A stretch of 64,000 nucleotides of DNA from CAYMUC01 sp964471865 (GTDB lineage Bacteria; Actinomycetota; Acidimicrobiia; Acidimicrobiales; Ilumatobacteraceae). Position 1 is the first letter of the stretch. Each line of letters begins with the position of its first letter. The stretch covers positions 1-64,000 of the forward strand of contig CAYYHU010000005.1 in the NCBI GenBank assembly GCA_964471865.1, in the 5' to 3' direction. The notes under the pieces are model-generated. The model saw only the letters and a list, made by a program, of their open reading frames with translations. It did no database searches and was not told the DNA's origin. The position numbers were made by a program, and so were the translations under genes. This document shows positions 26,259-35,016 of this stretch, piece by piece.

Positions 26259-26608
26259 CCGAACCGTCGGTAGAAACAGGAGCGTTCGCCCGTGTGGCAG
26301 GCGCCGCGACCTTCTTGTTCGACGAGGAACAACAAGGTGTCGCCATCACAGTCGTAGTAGGCCTCGCGTACGAACTGGCGGTCACCACTGGTGTCACCCT
26401 TGCGCCACAGTTCGGACCGACTCCGTGACCAATAGACCATGCGGCCCTCGGCGAAGGTCATCGCCAGGCTTTCGGCGTTCATCCACGCCATCATCAGGAT
26501 CTCCCGATTCTCGACGTCTTGGGCGATGGCGGGAACGAGACCGTCCTCGTTGTAGCGCACCGTCGCGAGTTGGTCGGGGGTCGCGTCGATTCTCACACCT
26601 TCGGGCAT
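26255..26608 (-). CDS. hisI: Phosphoribosyl-AMP cyclohydrolase
   Basis: 117 residues, single-domain HisI. Conserved segments MMAWMNAESL, YWSRSRSELWRKGDTSG, DCDGDTLLFLVEQEG and ACHTGERSCFYR, including the zinc and magnesium ligands (Asp in DCDGD, Cys in ACHTG). Third step of histidine synthesis. TAGGAT lies 7 nt before ATG 26608; it heads a hisI-trpE operon separate from hisC-B-H-A-F. Confidence 0.95.
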   Translation of the reverse strand: MPEGVRIDATPDQLATVRYNEDGLVPAIAQDVENREILMMAWMNAESLAMTFAEGRMVYWSRSRSELWRKGDTSGDRQFVREAYYDCDGDTLLFLVEQEGRGACHTGERSCFYRRFG

Positions 26609-26615
26609 GATCCCG

Positions 26616-26621
26616 ATCCTA
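26616..26621 (-). promoter_or_regulatory. Putative -10 (TAGGAT) for hisI-trpE
   Basis: TAGGAT on the minus strand followed by 7 nt and ATG 26608; no Shine-Dalgarno between them. Confidence 0.5.
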
Positions 26622-26707
26622 GGTCCCGCAGCCTCGGCGAACCCGGTGAGACCGGACCCGTTGCCAGATCGGATCGAGGTGTCGTCGACGAATCAGCGAT
26701 GCAAGGA

Positions 26708-27031
26708 CTACAGATAGAGCCCGGTGTGGCCGTCGATACGTTCCGCAGCCACGGCATGAAGGTCGCGTTCGCGCAACATCACGTAGTCGACACCTTGGAC
26801 CTCGACCTCATAGCGATCCTCGGGGTTGAACAACACCTTGTCACCCACCTCGGCGGACCGGACGTTCTGGCCGAGCGCCACGACCTCGGCCCACACGAGC
26901 CGCTTGGACAACTGCGCCGTCGCCGGGATCAGGATCCCGCCCGTCGAGCGCCGCTCCGGATCGTTGTCGGGTATCCGCACCAACAGCCGGTCGTTGAGCA
27001 TCTTGATCGGCAACTTGTCGTCGGCAGGCAC
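26708..27031 (-). CDS. GroES-like co-chaperonin family protein
   Basis: 107 residues from GTG 27031 (97 from ATG 27001). GroES-type pattern: DRLLVRIP, GGILIPATAQ (mobile-loop region), WAEVVALGQN, VGDKVLFNPEDRYEVEVQGVDYVMLRERDLHAV. No groEL is adjacent, so it is probably a GroES paralogue rather than the main co-chaperonin. The GTG start is preferred because it is 7 nt after a TACCGT hexamer and the extra residues (PADDKLPIK) look conserved. Divergent from the hydrolase gene with a shared promoter palindrome. Confidence 0.82.
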   Translation of the reverse strand: MPADDKLPIKMLNDRLLVRIPDNDPERRSTGGILIPATAQLSKRLVWAEVVALGQNVRSAEVGDKVLFNPEDRYEVEVQGVDYVMLRERDLHAVAAERIDGHTGLYL

Positions 27032-27038
27032 GAGGCGC

Positions 27039-27048
27039 ACGGTACCGT
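27039..27048. promoter_or_regulatory. Palindromic bidirectional -10 (ACGGTACCGT)
   Basis: Perfect 10-bp palindrome. On the plus strand TACCGT (27043-27048) is followed by 7 nt and GTG 27056; on the minus strand TACCGT (27044-27039) is followed by 7 nt and GTG 27031. The two coding regions are therefore separated by only 24 nt, with the palindrome exactly in the middle. Confidence 0.65.
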
Positions 27049-27055
27049 GCCGGCG

Positions 27056-27706
27056 GTGGGGTTCGAAACCGTGGAGATCAGCAGTTCGCACGGGGTCCGT
27101 CTCGCCGCGGATCTCATCGGACCCAGCGACGCGCCAGTCGGGGCAGTCATCGCTCATCCTCACCCTCTCTATGGCGGCGACCGCCAGAACTCGGTTGTCA
27201 CCGCGATCTGGGAGGCGCTGGGCGCAGTCGGGGTACGAGCGGCACGATTCGACTTCCGCGGCACCGGAGGGTCGTCGGGGCGCCATGATCACGGCGACGC
27301 CGAACGCGAGGATCTGGTGGCGGTCACGGAGTCATTGCGCGCCGAGATGCCCTCGCGGAAGGTGTGGCTCGTGGGCTATTCGTTCGGAGCGATGGTGGTC
27401 GCTGCGACTGAGATCACCGAGATCGCCGGTCGGATCCTCGTCGCCGCGCCGTTGGGACTCGGACTGACCCCCTTGGGTGACGAGAGACCGGCTGTCGCGA
27501 GCGAGGATCACCCGACACTGGTCATCACCCCGCGCCATGATCAGTTCTGCTCGCCAGCGACGGTCGACGAACACATCGAGTCCTGGTCGATGACACGTCA
27601 TGTGATCGTCGAATCCGCTGACCATTTCCTCCTCGGCGCCACCGGCATCGTCGCAGGTCTGGTCCTCGAGGCGATCACACCGGGAGCTGACGTCGAGGGG
27701 TCCTGA
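27056..27706 (+). CDS. Alpha/beta hydrolase
   Basis: 216 residues. HPHPLYGGDRQNSVV contains the oxyanion region, the nucleophile elbow is GYSFGAMVV, the acid lies in PRHDQFC and the His in SADHFLLG. Similar to small dienelactone-hydrolase-like esterases. The GTG 27056 start is set by the promoter palindrome and by homology; the open frame extends upstream across the GroES-like gene. Confidence 0.85.
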   Translation: MGFETVEISSSHGVRLAADLIGPSDAPVGAVIAHPHPLYGGDRQNSVVTAIWEALGAVGVRAARFDFRGTGGSSGRHDHGDAEREDLVAVTESLRAEMPSRKVWLVGYSFGAMVVAATEITEIAGRILVAAPLGLGLTPLGDERPAVASEDHPTLVITPRHDQFCSPATVDEHIESWSMTRHVIVESADHFLLGATGIVAGLVLEAITPGADVEGS

Positions 27707-27766
27707 GCTGGTGCCTGTCCACGCCGGTGTGTCTCGGCGGCGGGCCCGTGGCGGGCACTGTGGCGT

Positions 27767-28756
27767 TCAGGCCACAGCGGCGTCGATACGTTCGAGCACC
27801 TCGGCGGTGAGACGATCGATCACGCTGAGAGCGGCGAAGTTCTCCACGACCTGAGCCGCTCGGGAGGCGCCCGTGATCACACTGGACACCCGAGGGTTCG
27901 CTGCACACCATGCGATCGCCAACTGCGCGAGCGAACAGTCGAGTTCTGTTGCGATAGGTCGGAGACGTTCGACGCGTGCCAAGGATTCGGGATCTCGCAA
28001 ACGGGTCGCCAACCAGTCGTATCCCGCGAGCGCCCCCCGACTGTCATCAGGGATACCGGTTGCGTATTTCCCGGTGAGCAACCCCGACGCCAAGGGACTC
28101 CAGATCGTGGTGCCCAGACCGATGTCGTCGTAGAGACGGGCGTATTCGCGCTCCACCCGACGCCGTTCCAACAGGTTGTACTGGGGTTGTTCGACCACCG
28201 GCTTGTGCAGATGATGACGCTCGGCGATCTCCCATGCCGCACGGATCTCATCAGCAGACCATTCGCTGGTGCCCCAGTAATGCACCCGTCCCGACTCGAT
28301 CAGATCCGACATCGCCCACACCGTCTCCTCGATCGGCGTGTGGGGATCGGCACGATGGCAATACAGCACGTCCACGAAGTCGGTTCCGAGCCGTTCGAGG
28401 CTGCCCTCCACCGCCTGCATCAGATACTTGCGATTCAAGGTGTTGCGCATGTTGGGAACATCGCCATGGATTCCCCAAAACACCTTGGTGGTCAAGACAT
28501 AGGACCATCGGGGCCAGCCAAGACGAGCGATCGCTCGTCCCATGATCGTCTCACTGCGACCACCGGCGTAGACCTCGGCGTTGTCGAAGAAGTTGCATCC
28601 TGCCTCATAGGCGGCAGCCATGCAGTCGGTCGCGAGGCCTTCGTCGAGTTGGTTGTCGAAGGTGACCCAGGAGCCGAACGAGAGCACGGAGATCTGAAGA
28701 CCTGTGCGGCCCATCCGGCGATAGATCATCGGCGCGGCGGCGTTGGGACCCGTCAT
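27767..28756 (-). CDS. Aldo/keto reductase (Kv-beta-like)
   Basis: 329 residues. [18 protein letters not shown] at the N-terminus, [14 protein letters not shown] (catalytic Asp/Tyr), VLTTKVFW (Lys) and DVLYCHRAD (His), and C-terminal SSVITGAS for NADP binding. Substrate unknown. Its ATG overlaps the stop of hisF, so it is co-transcribed at the end of the histidine operon, although it has no known role in that pathway. Confidence 0.9.
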   Translation of the reverse strand: MTGPNAAAPMIYRRMGRTGLQISVLSFGSWVTFDNQLDEGLATDCMAAAYEAGCNFFDNAEVYAGGRSETIMGRAIARLGWPRWSYVLTTKVFWGIHGDVPNMRNTLNRKYLMQAVEGSLERLGTDFVDVLYCHRADPHTPIEETVWAMSDLIESGRVHYWGTSEWSADEIRAAWEIAERHHLHKPVVEQPQYNLLERRRVEREYARLYDDIGLGTTIWSPLASGLLTGKYATGIPDDSRGALAGYDWLATRLRDPESLARVERLRPIATELDCSLAQLAIAWCAANPRVSSVITGASRAAQVVENFAALSVIDRLTAEVLERIDAAVA

Positions 28757-29541
28757 CGCGGGGACACTACAGGGCGCACCGTGATCCCGGCTCGGGCCAT
28801 GGCCTCTTTGGCCTCGGTAATGGTGTGTTCGCCGAAATGGAAGATCGACGCCGCCAACACGGCGTCGGCGCCGCCGTCACGGACCCCGTCGACGAGGTGA
28901 TCCAGAGTTCCCACTCCGCCGGACGCGATCACCGGAACCCCTACGGCGTCAGCGACGCGACGGGTGAGGTCAAGATCGAAACCCTCCTTGGTCCCGTCGC
29001 GATCCATCGAGGTCAACAGAATCTCGCCGGCACCGGCCGCCGTCGCCGTCTCGGCCCATGCGACAGCATCGATACCGGTGGGAGTGCGCCCCCCATGCAG
29101 GTACACCTCGAAACCGCTCACCTGGCCGGACCCGTCACGTCGAGCCTTGGCGTCGATGGCACAGACGACACATTGGGCTCCGAACTCCGCAGCGATCTCG
29201 CTGATCACCTCGGGGCGTTGGACCGCAGCGGTGTTGACACTCACCTTGTCCGCTCCGGCCCGCAACATTCGCCGGGCATCGTCGAGGCCGCGGATACCAC
29301 CGCCCACCGTGAAGGGAATGAACACCTGTTCCGCGGTCCGATAGACGACATCGACCATGGTGTCACGGCCGTCACTCGACGCGGTGATGTCGAGAAACAC
29401 CAGTTCATCGGCACCTTCGGCGTCGTAGCGGGCCGCGAGTTCGACCGGATCGCCGGCATCGCGTAGATCGACGAACTGAGTGCCTTTGACGACGCGTCCC
29501 GCGGTCACGTCGAGACAGGGAATGACGCGAGCGACGATCAT
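28753..29541 (-). CDS. hisF: Imidazole glycerol phosphate synthase subunit HisF (cyclase)
   Basis: 262 residues. [77 protein letters not shown] and PVIASGGVG are characteristic; the two catalytic Asp residues in CLDV and MDRDG are present. Works with HisH, four genes upstream in the same operon. Four-nt overlaps with both hisA and the aldo/keto reductase gene. Confidence 0.97.
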   Translation of the reverse strand: MIVARVIPCLDVTAGRVVKGTQFVDLRDAGDPVELAARYDAEGADELVFLDITASSDGRDTMVDVVYRTAEQVFIPFTVGGGIRGLDDARRMLRAGADKVSVNTAAVQRPEVISEIAAEFGAQCVVCAIDAKARRDGSGQVSGFEVYLHGGRTPTGIDAVAWAETATAAGAGEILLTSMDRDGTKEGFDLDLTRRVADAVGVPVIASGGVGTLDHLVDGVRDGGADAVLAASIFHFGEHTITEAKEAMARAGITVRPVVSPR

Positions 29542-30269
29542 CGGATACCGGCCATGATCGCTACGGCTGCTGCGACGTCGAGTCGCCCCTCGTAGACCGC
29601 TCGTCCGGTGATGACACCAGCGATTCCGGGGACACCTGCCAGGGTGGTCACATCACCAAGATCGGCGACACCTCCCGACGCGATCACCGGAACCGTGGTC
29701 GCCGCGGCGGCGGTGGTCAATCCTTCGACGTCGGGACCATCGAGCATCCCGTCACGGGCGATGTCGGTGATCACATAGGCCGAGGCGGTCGATTCGAACC
29801 ATCCCAAGGCCTCGGTGAGGGTCACTCCCGAACGCTGGGTCCATCCGTGGACGGCGATCTCTCCGGCGCGGTGATCGAGCCCGACAGCTACGGGAACGTC
29901 ACGCGCGACCCGGGCGACGAGCTCGGGATCGGCGACAGCGGCAGAACCCATGACGACGCGGGCCACTCCCGCCGCCGCGAGTGCGCGGGCGTCCTCGAGG
30001 GTGCGAACACCACCGCCGGTTTGGACCTGCGCGGCGGGTGCGACCGCAGTCACGATCGCGGTGATGACATCGCGGTTGACGGGTTCACCGCTGCGCGCAG
30101 CATCGAGATCGACGACATGGATCCACCGTGCCCCCGCCTCCACGAACGCAGTGGCCACCGCCACGGGATCGTCTCCATAGACCGTTTCAGCGGCGTAATC
30201 ACCTTGAGCGAGCCGCACGACGTGCCCGGCCCGCAGATCGATCGCCGGGTACAACTCACATGCACTCAT
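29538..30269 (-). CDS. hisA: ProFAR isomerase HisA (possibly bifunctional PriA)
   Basis: 243 residues of (beta/alpha)8 barrel: [69 protein letters not shown] and [12 protein letters not shown]. Catalyses the fourth step of histidine synthesis. In many actinobacteria the orthologue PriA also does the TrpF step; no trpF is visible here, but this cannot be settled from sequence. Overlaps hisF by 4 nt; 33 nt separate it from hisH. Confidence 0.95.
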   Translation of the reverse strand: MSACELYPAIDLRAGHVVRLAQGDYAAETVYGDDPVAVATAFVEAGARWIHVVDLDAARSGEPVNRDVITAIVTAVAPAAQVQTGGGVRTLEDARALAAAGVARVVMGSAAVADPELVARVARDVPVAVGLDHRAGEIAVHGWTQRSGVTLTEALGWFESTASAYVITDIARDGMLDGPDVEGLTTAAAATTVPVIASGGVADLGDVTTLAGVPGIAGVITGRAVYEGRLDVAAAVAIMAGIR

Positions 30270-30302
30270 CGCTGCTCCTCGCCATCATCGAAGTGGGCGC
30301 AG

Positions 30303-30992
30303 TCATCGAGTCTCACCGATCGGGGATTCCGGTGAGGTCGGGTTCGCAGCACCCGTGGCGCACCACGAGACGAATGCCGCCATCAACGCCAATCCGGTGG
30401 CGGCGGACTTCTCGGGATGGAATTGGTACGCGACCACGTTGTCGCGGCGAAATGCCGCGTTGAGGGCCCCGCCGTAGTCACAGGTGGCGGTCACGACCGC
30501 CGCGTCATCGGGAACGCCATGCAGTGAATGCACGAAATACATCCACGCTCCCGGGTCGAGGGTGTCGAGGAGCGGATCGGCGCCCGAGCGCACCTCGAGG
30601 CGGTTCCATTGCATCTGGGGTCGCTTGACGCCCGCGGGAATCCACTGGACCCGTCCCGACAGGATGCCGAGTCCTGCGACACCCGGATCTTCATCGCTCG
30701 CGTCAAAGAGCATCTGCATCCCCACACAGATCCCCATGAACGGCCGGCCCGAGGCGGCTGCATCGCGGACCGGCGCCTCGAGACCTCGGGACCTCAGCGC
30801 CGCCATACACGCGCCAAACGCTCCCACCCCGGGAAGCACGACACCGTCAGCTGCGGCGATGACTGCGGGATCGGTGGTGAGACGAGCATCGGCGCCTTGA
30901 GTCTGAAGGGCTTTGTGAGCCGAATGCAGGTTGCCGATTCCGTAGTCCACGACCGCCACGACGGGCGCGACCGGGGAGCCGTCCAGGCTCAC
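30303..30992 (-). CDS. hisH: Imidazole glycerol phosphate synthase subunit HisH (glutaminase)
   Basis: 229 residues of class I glutamine amidotransferase: VVDYGIGNLHSAHKAL, VLPGVGAFGACM, catalytic Cys in GICVGMQMLF, YFVHSLHG and the His/Glu pair in YQFHPEKS. Supplies ammonia to HisF. Overlaps hisB by 4 nt. Confidence 0.96.
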   Translation of the reverse strand: MSLDGSPVAPVVAVVDYGIGNLHSAHKALQTQGADARLTTDPAVIAAADGVVLPGVGAFGACMAALRSRGLEAPVRDAAASGRPFMGICVGMQMLFDASDEDPGVAGLGILSGRVQWIPAGVKRPQMQWNRLEVRSGADPLLDTLDPGAWMYFVHSLHGVPDDAAVVTATCDYGGALNAAFRRDNVVAYQFHPEKSAATGLALMAAFVSWCATGAANPTSPESPIGETR

Positions 30993-31582
30993 AGGACGCC
31001 TTTGGTGGAAGGGACCGCCGCGGGCCCGTCCACCCGTACGGCGTCGCGCAGTGATCGCGCCAGACCTTTGAAGGTGGCTTCGATGATGTGGTGGACGTTG
31101 CGACCGCGCACCAACTCGACATGCAACGTCATCGCGGCGGCCGTGGCGAAAGAACTCACTGCGTGTTCTGCGAGTTGGGGATCGAAAGCCGGTTCACCAA
31201 GGGGCAGACATTCGGGCAGAGGTACTTCCCAGACCACGAAGGGTCGACCCGAGAGATCGAGGGCGATGTCGACGAGGGCTTCGTCGAGGGGATAACGCCC
31301 GGACGCGAACCGACGGATGCCGGCTTTGTCCCCGAGCGCCTCACGAAAGACTTCTCCCAGGGTGATCGCCACATCCTCGACGGTGTGATGGGTGTCGATA
31401 TGAAGGTCGCCTTCGGCGTGGATGCGCAGGTCGAAACCACCGTGACGGCCGAGTTGGTCGAGCATGTGGTCATAGAACGGGATCCCCGTCGAGATCTCGG
31501 TGCGCCCGGTGCCATCGAGATCGATCTCGATCTCGATACGGGTCTCAGCCGTCGAACGATTGCGGATGGCGCGACGGGTCAT
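30989..31582 (-). CDS. hisB: Imidazoleglycerol-phosphate dehydratase
   Basis: 197 residues, single-domain HisB. TGIPFYDHMLDQLGRHGGFDL, DTHHTVEDVAITLG (metal ligands), GRPFVVWEVPLP, and the second metal cluster in NVHHIIEATFKGLARSLRDA. ATG 31582 is chosen because the frame upstream lies in hisC; ATGA overlap with hisC. The histidinol-phosphatase domain is absent, so that step must be done elsewhere, possibly by an inositol-phosphatase-like protein. Confidence 0.96.
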   Translation of the reverse strand: MTRRAIRNRSTAETRIEIEIDLDGTGRTEISTGIPFYDHMLDQLGRHGGFDLRIHAEGDLHIDTHHTVEDVAITLGEVFREALGDKAGIRRFASGRYPLDEALVDIALDLSGRPFVVWEVPLPECLPLGEPAFDPQLAEHAVSSFATAAAMTLHVELVRGRNVHHIIEATFKGLARSLRDAVRVDGPAAVPSTKGVL

Positions 31583-32643
31583 CGGGAACAGACCTCCGTG
31601 AGTGCGGTGAGGAAAGCGTCGTTTTCCTCGGGTGTGCCCACCGTGACGCGCAGACAATCGTCGAGTCGGGGCCAACTCGAACAGTCGCGAACCAGCACGC
31701 TGCGGTCCACCAACGCCTGCCACAACGCCCGTCCCGCCATGGAACGAGGCCGGAACAGCACGAAGTTGGCTTGGCTGGCGAACACGTCGAGATCCAGAGT
31801 CGACATCGACGCGATCACACGCTCTCGTTGCGCCACGATCGCGGCGACCCTGTCGTTCATCTGAGCGACATGGTCCAGAGCCAAACGACCGGCGAGTTGT
31901 TTGAAGGCGTCGAGGTGGTACGGCAATGTCACTTTGTCCAACTCGGCGACCAGCCACCGGGGACCGATGAGGTAGCCGAGGCGAGCTGCTGCCATCGACC
32001 AGGTCTTGGAGAACGTGCGCACGACCACGGCGGGCACGTCCTCGTCGAGGAACTCGATCGCGGAATGAGGTGCGAACTGCCCGTAGGCCTCATCGATGAC
32101 CAACAAACCCGGAACCTGTTCGAGAACGGCGCGTACCGTCTCAGGGGATTCGGCGCCACCGGTCGGGTTGTTCGGGGAACACACGAAGGTGACATCGGGA
32201 CGATGCTCGCGCAGCACCCTGTCGACCTCGGCGAGATCGAGACCGAAATCCTGCGCCCGCTCCCCTTCCACGGTTCGGGCGCCCGTGAGCCGAGCGATAT
32301 GTCCGTGGAGTTGGTACGTGGGTTCGAACGTGGCCACGGTCCGACCGGGTCCTGCGAAGGTCAACAACAGGGTCTGGAGCACCTCATTCGACCCGTTGGC
32401 CACGAAGATTCGCTCGGGTTCGACCTCGTGGAACGCTCCGAGTGCCTCGCGTAATGCCCGAGCCCCCCGGTCCGGATATCGGTTCCAGGCGATGCTCGCC
32501 ATGGCGTCACGCACCGACTCCACCCAGGCCGCGGGGGGTTCTTGGGGTGATTCGTTGGTGTTGAGACGCACCGCCACGTCCACCTGCGCGGAGTGGTAGC
32601 CCTCGAGGGCTGCGAGGTCGTCACGCACGGCTGGTCGGGTCAC
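31579..32643 (-). CDS. hisC: Histidinol-phosphate aminotransferase
   Basis: 354 residues, fold-type I PLP enzyme. RLNTNESPQEPPAAW, FVANGSNEVLQTLLLTFAGP, FVCSPNNPTGG, VIDEAYGQFA and the PLP Lys in VVRTFSKTWSMAAARLGY. GTG start with TAGCCT 8 nt upstream; first gene of the five-gene his operon. Confidence 0.96.
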   Translation of the reverse strand: MTRPAVRDDLAALEGYHSAQVDVAVRLNTNESPQEPPAAWVESVRDAMASIAWNRYPDRGARALREALGAFHEVEPERIFVANGSNEVLQTLLLTFAGPGRTVATFEPTYQLHGHIARLTGARTVEGERAQDFGLDLAEVDRVLREHRPDVTFVCSPNNPTGGAESPETVRAVLEQVPGLLVIDEAYGQFAPHSAIEFLDEDVPAVVVRTFSKTWSMAAARLGYLIGPRWLVAELDKVTLPYHLDAFKQLAGRLALDHVAQMNDRVAAIVAQRERVIASMSTLDLDVFASQANFVLFRPRSMAGRALWQALVDRSVLVRDCSSWPRLDDCLRVTVGTPEENDAFLTALTEVCSR

Positions 32644-32651
32644 GGCGTCTC

Positions 32652-32657
32652 AGGCTA
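32652..32657 (-). promoter_or_regulatory. Putative -10 (TAGCCT) for the hisCBHAF operon
   Basis: TAGCCT on the minus strand, 8 nt before the GTG start of hisC. No leader peptide or attenuator fits in front, so no attenuation is visible. Confidence 0.5.
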
Positions 32658-32706
32658 GCGACGTCCCCGGTGCGCGCTGGGGACGCGAACACGCCACACT
32701 GGGTTC

Positions 32707-32913
32707 ATGAGCGCATCGACGACCGCTGCTGAGTTGTCCGCCGCCGCCGACGCCGTGGAGCGATACCGTCAGCGGATCGCGGATCTCGCGACTCCTCATC
32801 TGGGATCTGAGCGCGAGGATCTGCTCTCGGCGATCTTCGAAGCGGAACGTTCCTTGCGCAGTGCTCAACGGCTGTTGACCCGAGCGGCGAAGGTCGCAAC
32901 GACGCTTGGTTGA
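32707..32913 (+). CDS. Small helical hypothetical protein
   Basis: 68 residues, predicted almost entirely helical with Ala/Glu/Arg heptads (AAADAVERYRQRIADLATP, AIFEAERSLRSAQRLLTRAAK). No family recognised. It lies between divergent hisC and convergent azlD. The codon pattern and clean length suggest a real gene, but there is no Shine-Dalgarno or clear -10. Confidence 0.55.
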   Translation: MSASTTAAELSAAADAVERYRQRIADLATPHLGSEREDLLSAIFEAERSLRSAQRLLTRAAKVATTLG

Positions 32914-32949
32914 CTCGTCGACGGACTCAGCGCCGGTGATGGTTCGCGA

Positions 32950-33261
32950 TCAGGCCAGCCAGTCGAGAAGTACCAAGGCGGTGATCCCCACCCCGATCGC
33001 GGCTCCCGCTGAACGCCATTTCCACGCCACTGCCGCGGCCGGCAGCGCCGCGACCCACCAGGTCCACGGTGCATCGCCCGACGGAGAACCCGCTTTGAGT
33101 TGGGTGGCGACGAGGGCCGCCATCACCGCCGGTGCGATGAGGCGCAAGATGGATTCCACGCGTGGCCCTGGAGGGCCGAACCGGCCCAGGAGAGCCACAG
33201 CCGACACCCGGATGCCAAAGGTTCCCAATCCGGCGATCATGACCACGATCCAGGCGGTCAT
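32950..33261 (-). CDS. AzlD-type branched-chain amino acid transport protein
   Basis: 103 residues with three or four membrane helices: WIVVMIAGLGTFGIRVSAVALLG, LIAPAVMAALVATQL, WWVAALPAAAVAWKW and GVGITALVLLDWLA. Small partner of AzlC in BCAA export. ATG 33261 shares its A with the TGA of the azlC-like gene (TGATG). Confidence 0.85.
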   Translation of the reverse strand: MTAWIVVMIAGLGTFGIRVSAVALLGRFGPPGPRVESILRLIAPAVMAALVATQLKAGSPSGDAPWTWWVAALPAAAVAWKWRSAGAAIGVGITALVLLDWLA

Positions 33262-33962
33262 CAGCCTCGCCTCCATTGCATCACCGCTCCGGCCGCAATG
33301 CCGCTCACGGCCCCGACGAGCACCCCGGAACCGTTGGGCAGTTCGGATCCGAGATAGGCCACGACACCCGCGACGACCGCGGTGACGAGCGCGGGTCGCG
33401 TCCTCAACGTCGGGGCCAACAACGCGATGAACATCGCCGGTACTGCGAATTCGACGGGCCACGACTCGGGGAGCACTCCCCCGAACGCCACCCCGACGAT
33501 CGTTCCCACCCACCAGGCGGCGGCGAAGAACAGACCGGCTCCAAAGAACCACCAGCGGCGCCGTACCGGGTCGGCGAGCTCGGGAAAATGACCCATCGCG
33601 AGAACGGCGGCTTGATCGGTGAAGAGATACGGCAGCGAATACCGCCACCGGCGGGGAAACTGCGAGAACGCGGGTGCCAACGCCGTCGAGTAGAGCGCGA
33701 ACCGAGCATTGATGACGAGCGCGGTCACCACGACGACGAGTCCGGTCGCTCCCGCATCGAGCAGTTCGAGAATGCTCAACTGCGATGCGCCTGCGAGCAC
33801 GATCCACGAGGCTGCGATTCCCAGCCCCACCGAGGTTCCCGAATCGACCACCGCCACGCCGTAGACGATTCCGAAGGGCAGCGCTGCGAGCGCCAAGGGA
33901 GTCGCCGCTCGAATTCCAGCGCGTATCTCGTCCCGGCGAACTCGAACATCCCGGTCCATCAT
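33261..33962 (-). CDS. AzlC family ABC-type permease-like exporter
   Basis: 233 residues, five or more membrane helices: ATPLALAALPFGIVYGVAV, SWIVLAGASQLSILELL, FFGAGLFFAAAWWVGTIVGVAFG. Matches AzlC, large subunit of branched-chain amino acid exporters. Start taken at ATG 33962 (MMDRDVRVRRDEIRAG); a longer Arg-rich extension up to 34043 is less likely. Confidence 0.85.
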   Translation of the reverse strand: MMDRDVRVRRDEIRAGIRAATPLALAALPFGIVYGVAVVDSGTSVGLGIAASWIVLAGASQLSILELLDAGATGLVVVVTALVINARFALYSTALAPAFSQFPRRWRYSLPYLFTDQAAVLAMGHFPELADPVRRRWWFFGAGLFFAAAWWVGTIVGVAFGGVLPESWPVEFAVPAMFIALLAPTLRTRPALVTAVVAGVVAYLGSELPNGSGVLVGAVSGIAAGAVMQWRRG

Positions 33963-34068
33963 CGACGGGTCTCGGTCGCGGCCACCGCGCATGCCCGCGT
34001 CGACACGATGGCGACGTCGGCTCGATCGGGGTCCCTGGGGCACCCACTCGACGCTAGCGAGGCGCCAC

Positions 34069-34074
34069 TAGCCT
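34069..34074 (+). promoter_or_regulatory. Putative -10 (TAGCCT) for mshD-rlmN
   Basis: TAGCCT followed by 6 nt and ATG 34081, leaderless type. Confidence 0.5.
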
Positions 34075-34080
34075 GACGTC

Positions 34081-35016
34081 ATGCATGAACTGGTCGTGCG
34101 CCGAGAGATGTCCCCTGAGGACGTCCGAGAAGTGCAGGGCCTCCTCGCGGCCGTCGAGCGAGCCGACGGCCACCGTCCGCTCTCGGATCACCTCTGGTTG
34201 GACCTTGTCCACGGCGGCCGGGAGGGTTTCGCTGGTCTCGTCGCCCGAGAAGAGGGCCATGAACATCCCGTCGCCTACGCCCAACTGACCTGGGGCCATG
34301 GTTCCTGGGCGCTCGAGCTCGTCATCCACCCTCATCACCGTTACGACGCCGCGCGGATCGGACCGAGACTGCTCGACACCGTGGGTGAGGTCGTCGCCTC
34401 CGAGGGTGGCGGCCATGTGCACTGGTGGGTGTTCGAACCCTCGGCGCTTCATGACGAACTCGCTCAGCGACTCGGACTCGCACCGGGGCGCCGACTTCAT
34501 CAGATGCGCCGCAGCCTGCCGGTTCCCGCCGAACTGGATCCGCCTCCTCGCCTCGCCACCCGCCCGTTTCGAATCGGGGTGGACGAGGACGCCTGGTTGG
34601 ACGTCAACAATCGCGCCTTTCATTGGCATCCCGAACAAGGCGGTTGGGATCTCGCGACGCTCAAAGCTCGCCAGAACGAACCCTGGTTCGACCCTGAGGG
34701 TTTCCTCCTCCATGACGTCGTCGACGATGAAGGCATCACGCGCCTTGGCGGGTTCTGTTGGACCAAGATCCACTCCGACACCCAACCCGTACTCGGAGAG
34801 ATCTACGTCATCGCCGTGGACCCTCTCGCTCACGGACGCGGCTTGGGACGCGCACTGACCGTGGCGGGACTAGCCCATATGGCCGAGGCAGGGGTCCCGG
34901 TGGGCATGTTGTACGTGGACGCCGACAACACCGCTGCGGTCGCGTTGTATCGGTCGCTGGGCTTCGAGATCCACCGCACCGACCAGGCCTATGTGGGAGA
35001 TCTCCCCGGTGCCTGA
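34081..35016 (+). CDS. mshD: Mycothiol synthase (acetyltransferase)
   Basis: 311 residues, two tandem GNAT domains as in MshD. The characteristic NNRAFHWHPEQGGWDLATL occurs in the middle; the C-terminal GNAT has GEIYVIAVDPLAHGRGLGRALT (acetyl-CoA loop) and LYVDADNTAAVALYRSLGF. Acetylates Cys-GlcN-Ins in the last step of mycothiol synthesis, so the host uses mycothiol, a marker of Actinomycetota. Overlaps rlmN by 8 nt. Confidence 0.93.
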   Translation: MHELVVRREMSPEDVREVQGLLAAVERADGHRPLSDHLWLDLVHGGREGFAGLVAREEGHEHPVAYAQLTWGHGSWALELVIHPHHRYDAARIGPRLLDTVGEVVASEGGGHVHWWVFEPSALHDELAQRLGLAPGRRLHQMRRSLPVPAELDPPPRLATRPFRIGVDEDAWLDVNNRAFHWHPEQGGWDLATLKARQNEPWFDPEGFLLHDVVDDEGITRLGGFCWTKIHSDTQPVLGEIYVIAVDPLAHGRGLGRALTVAGLAHMAEAGVPVGMLYVDADNTAAVALYRSLGFEIHRTDQAYVGDLPGA

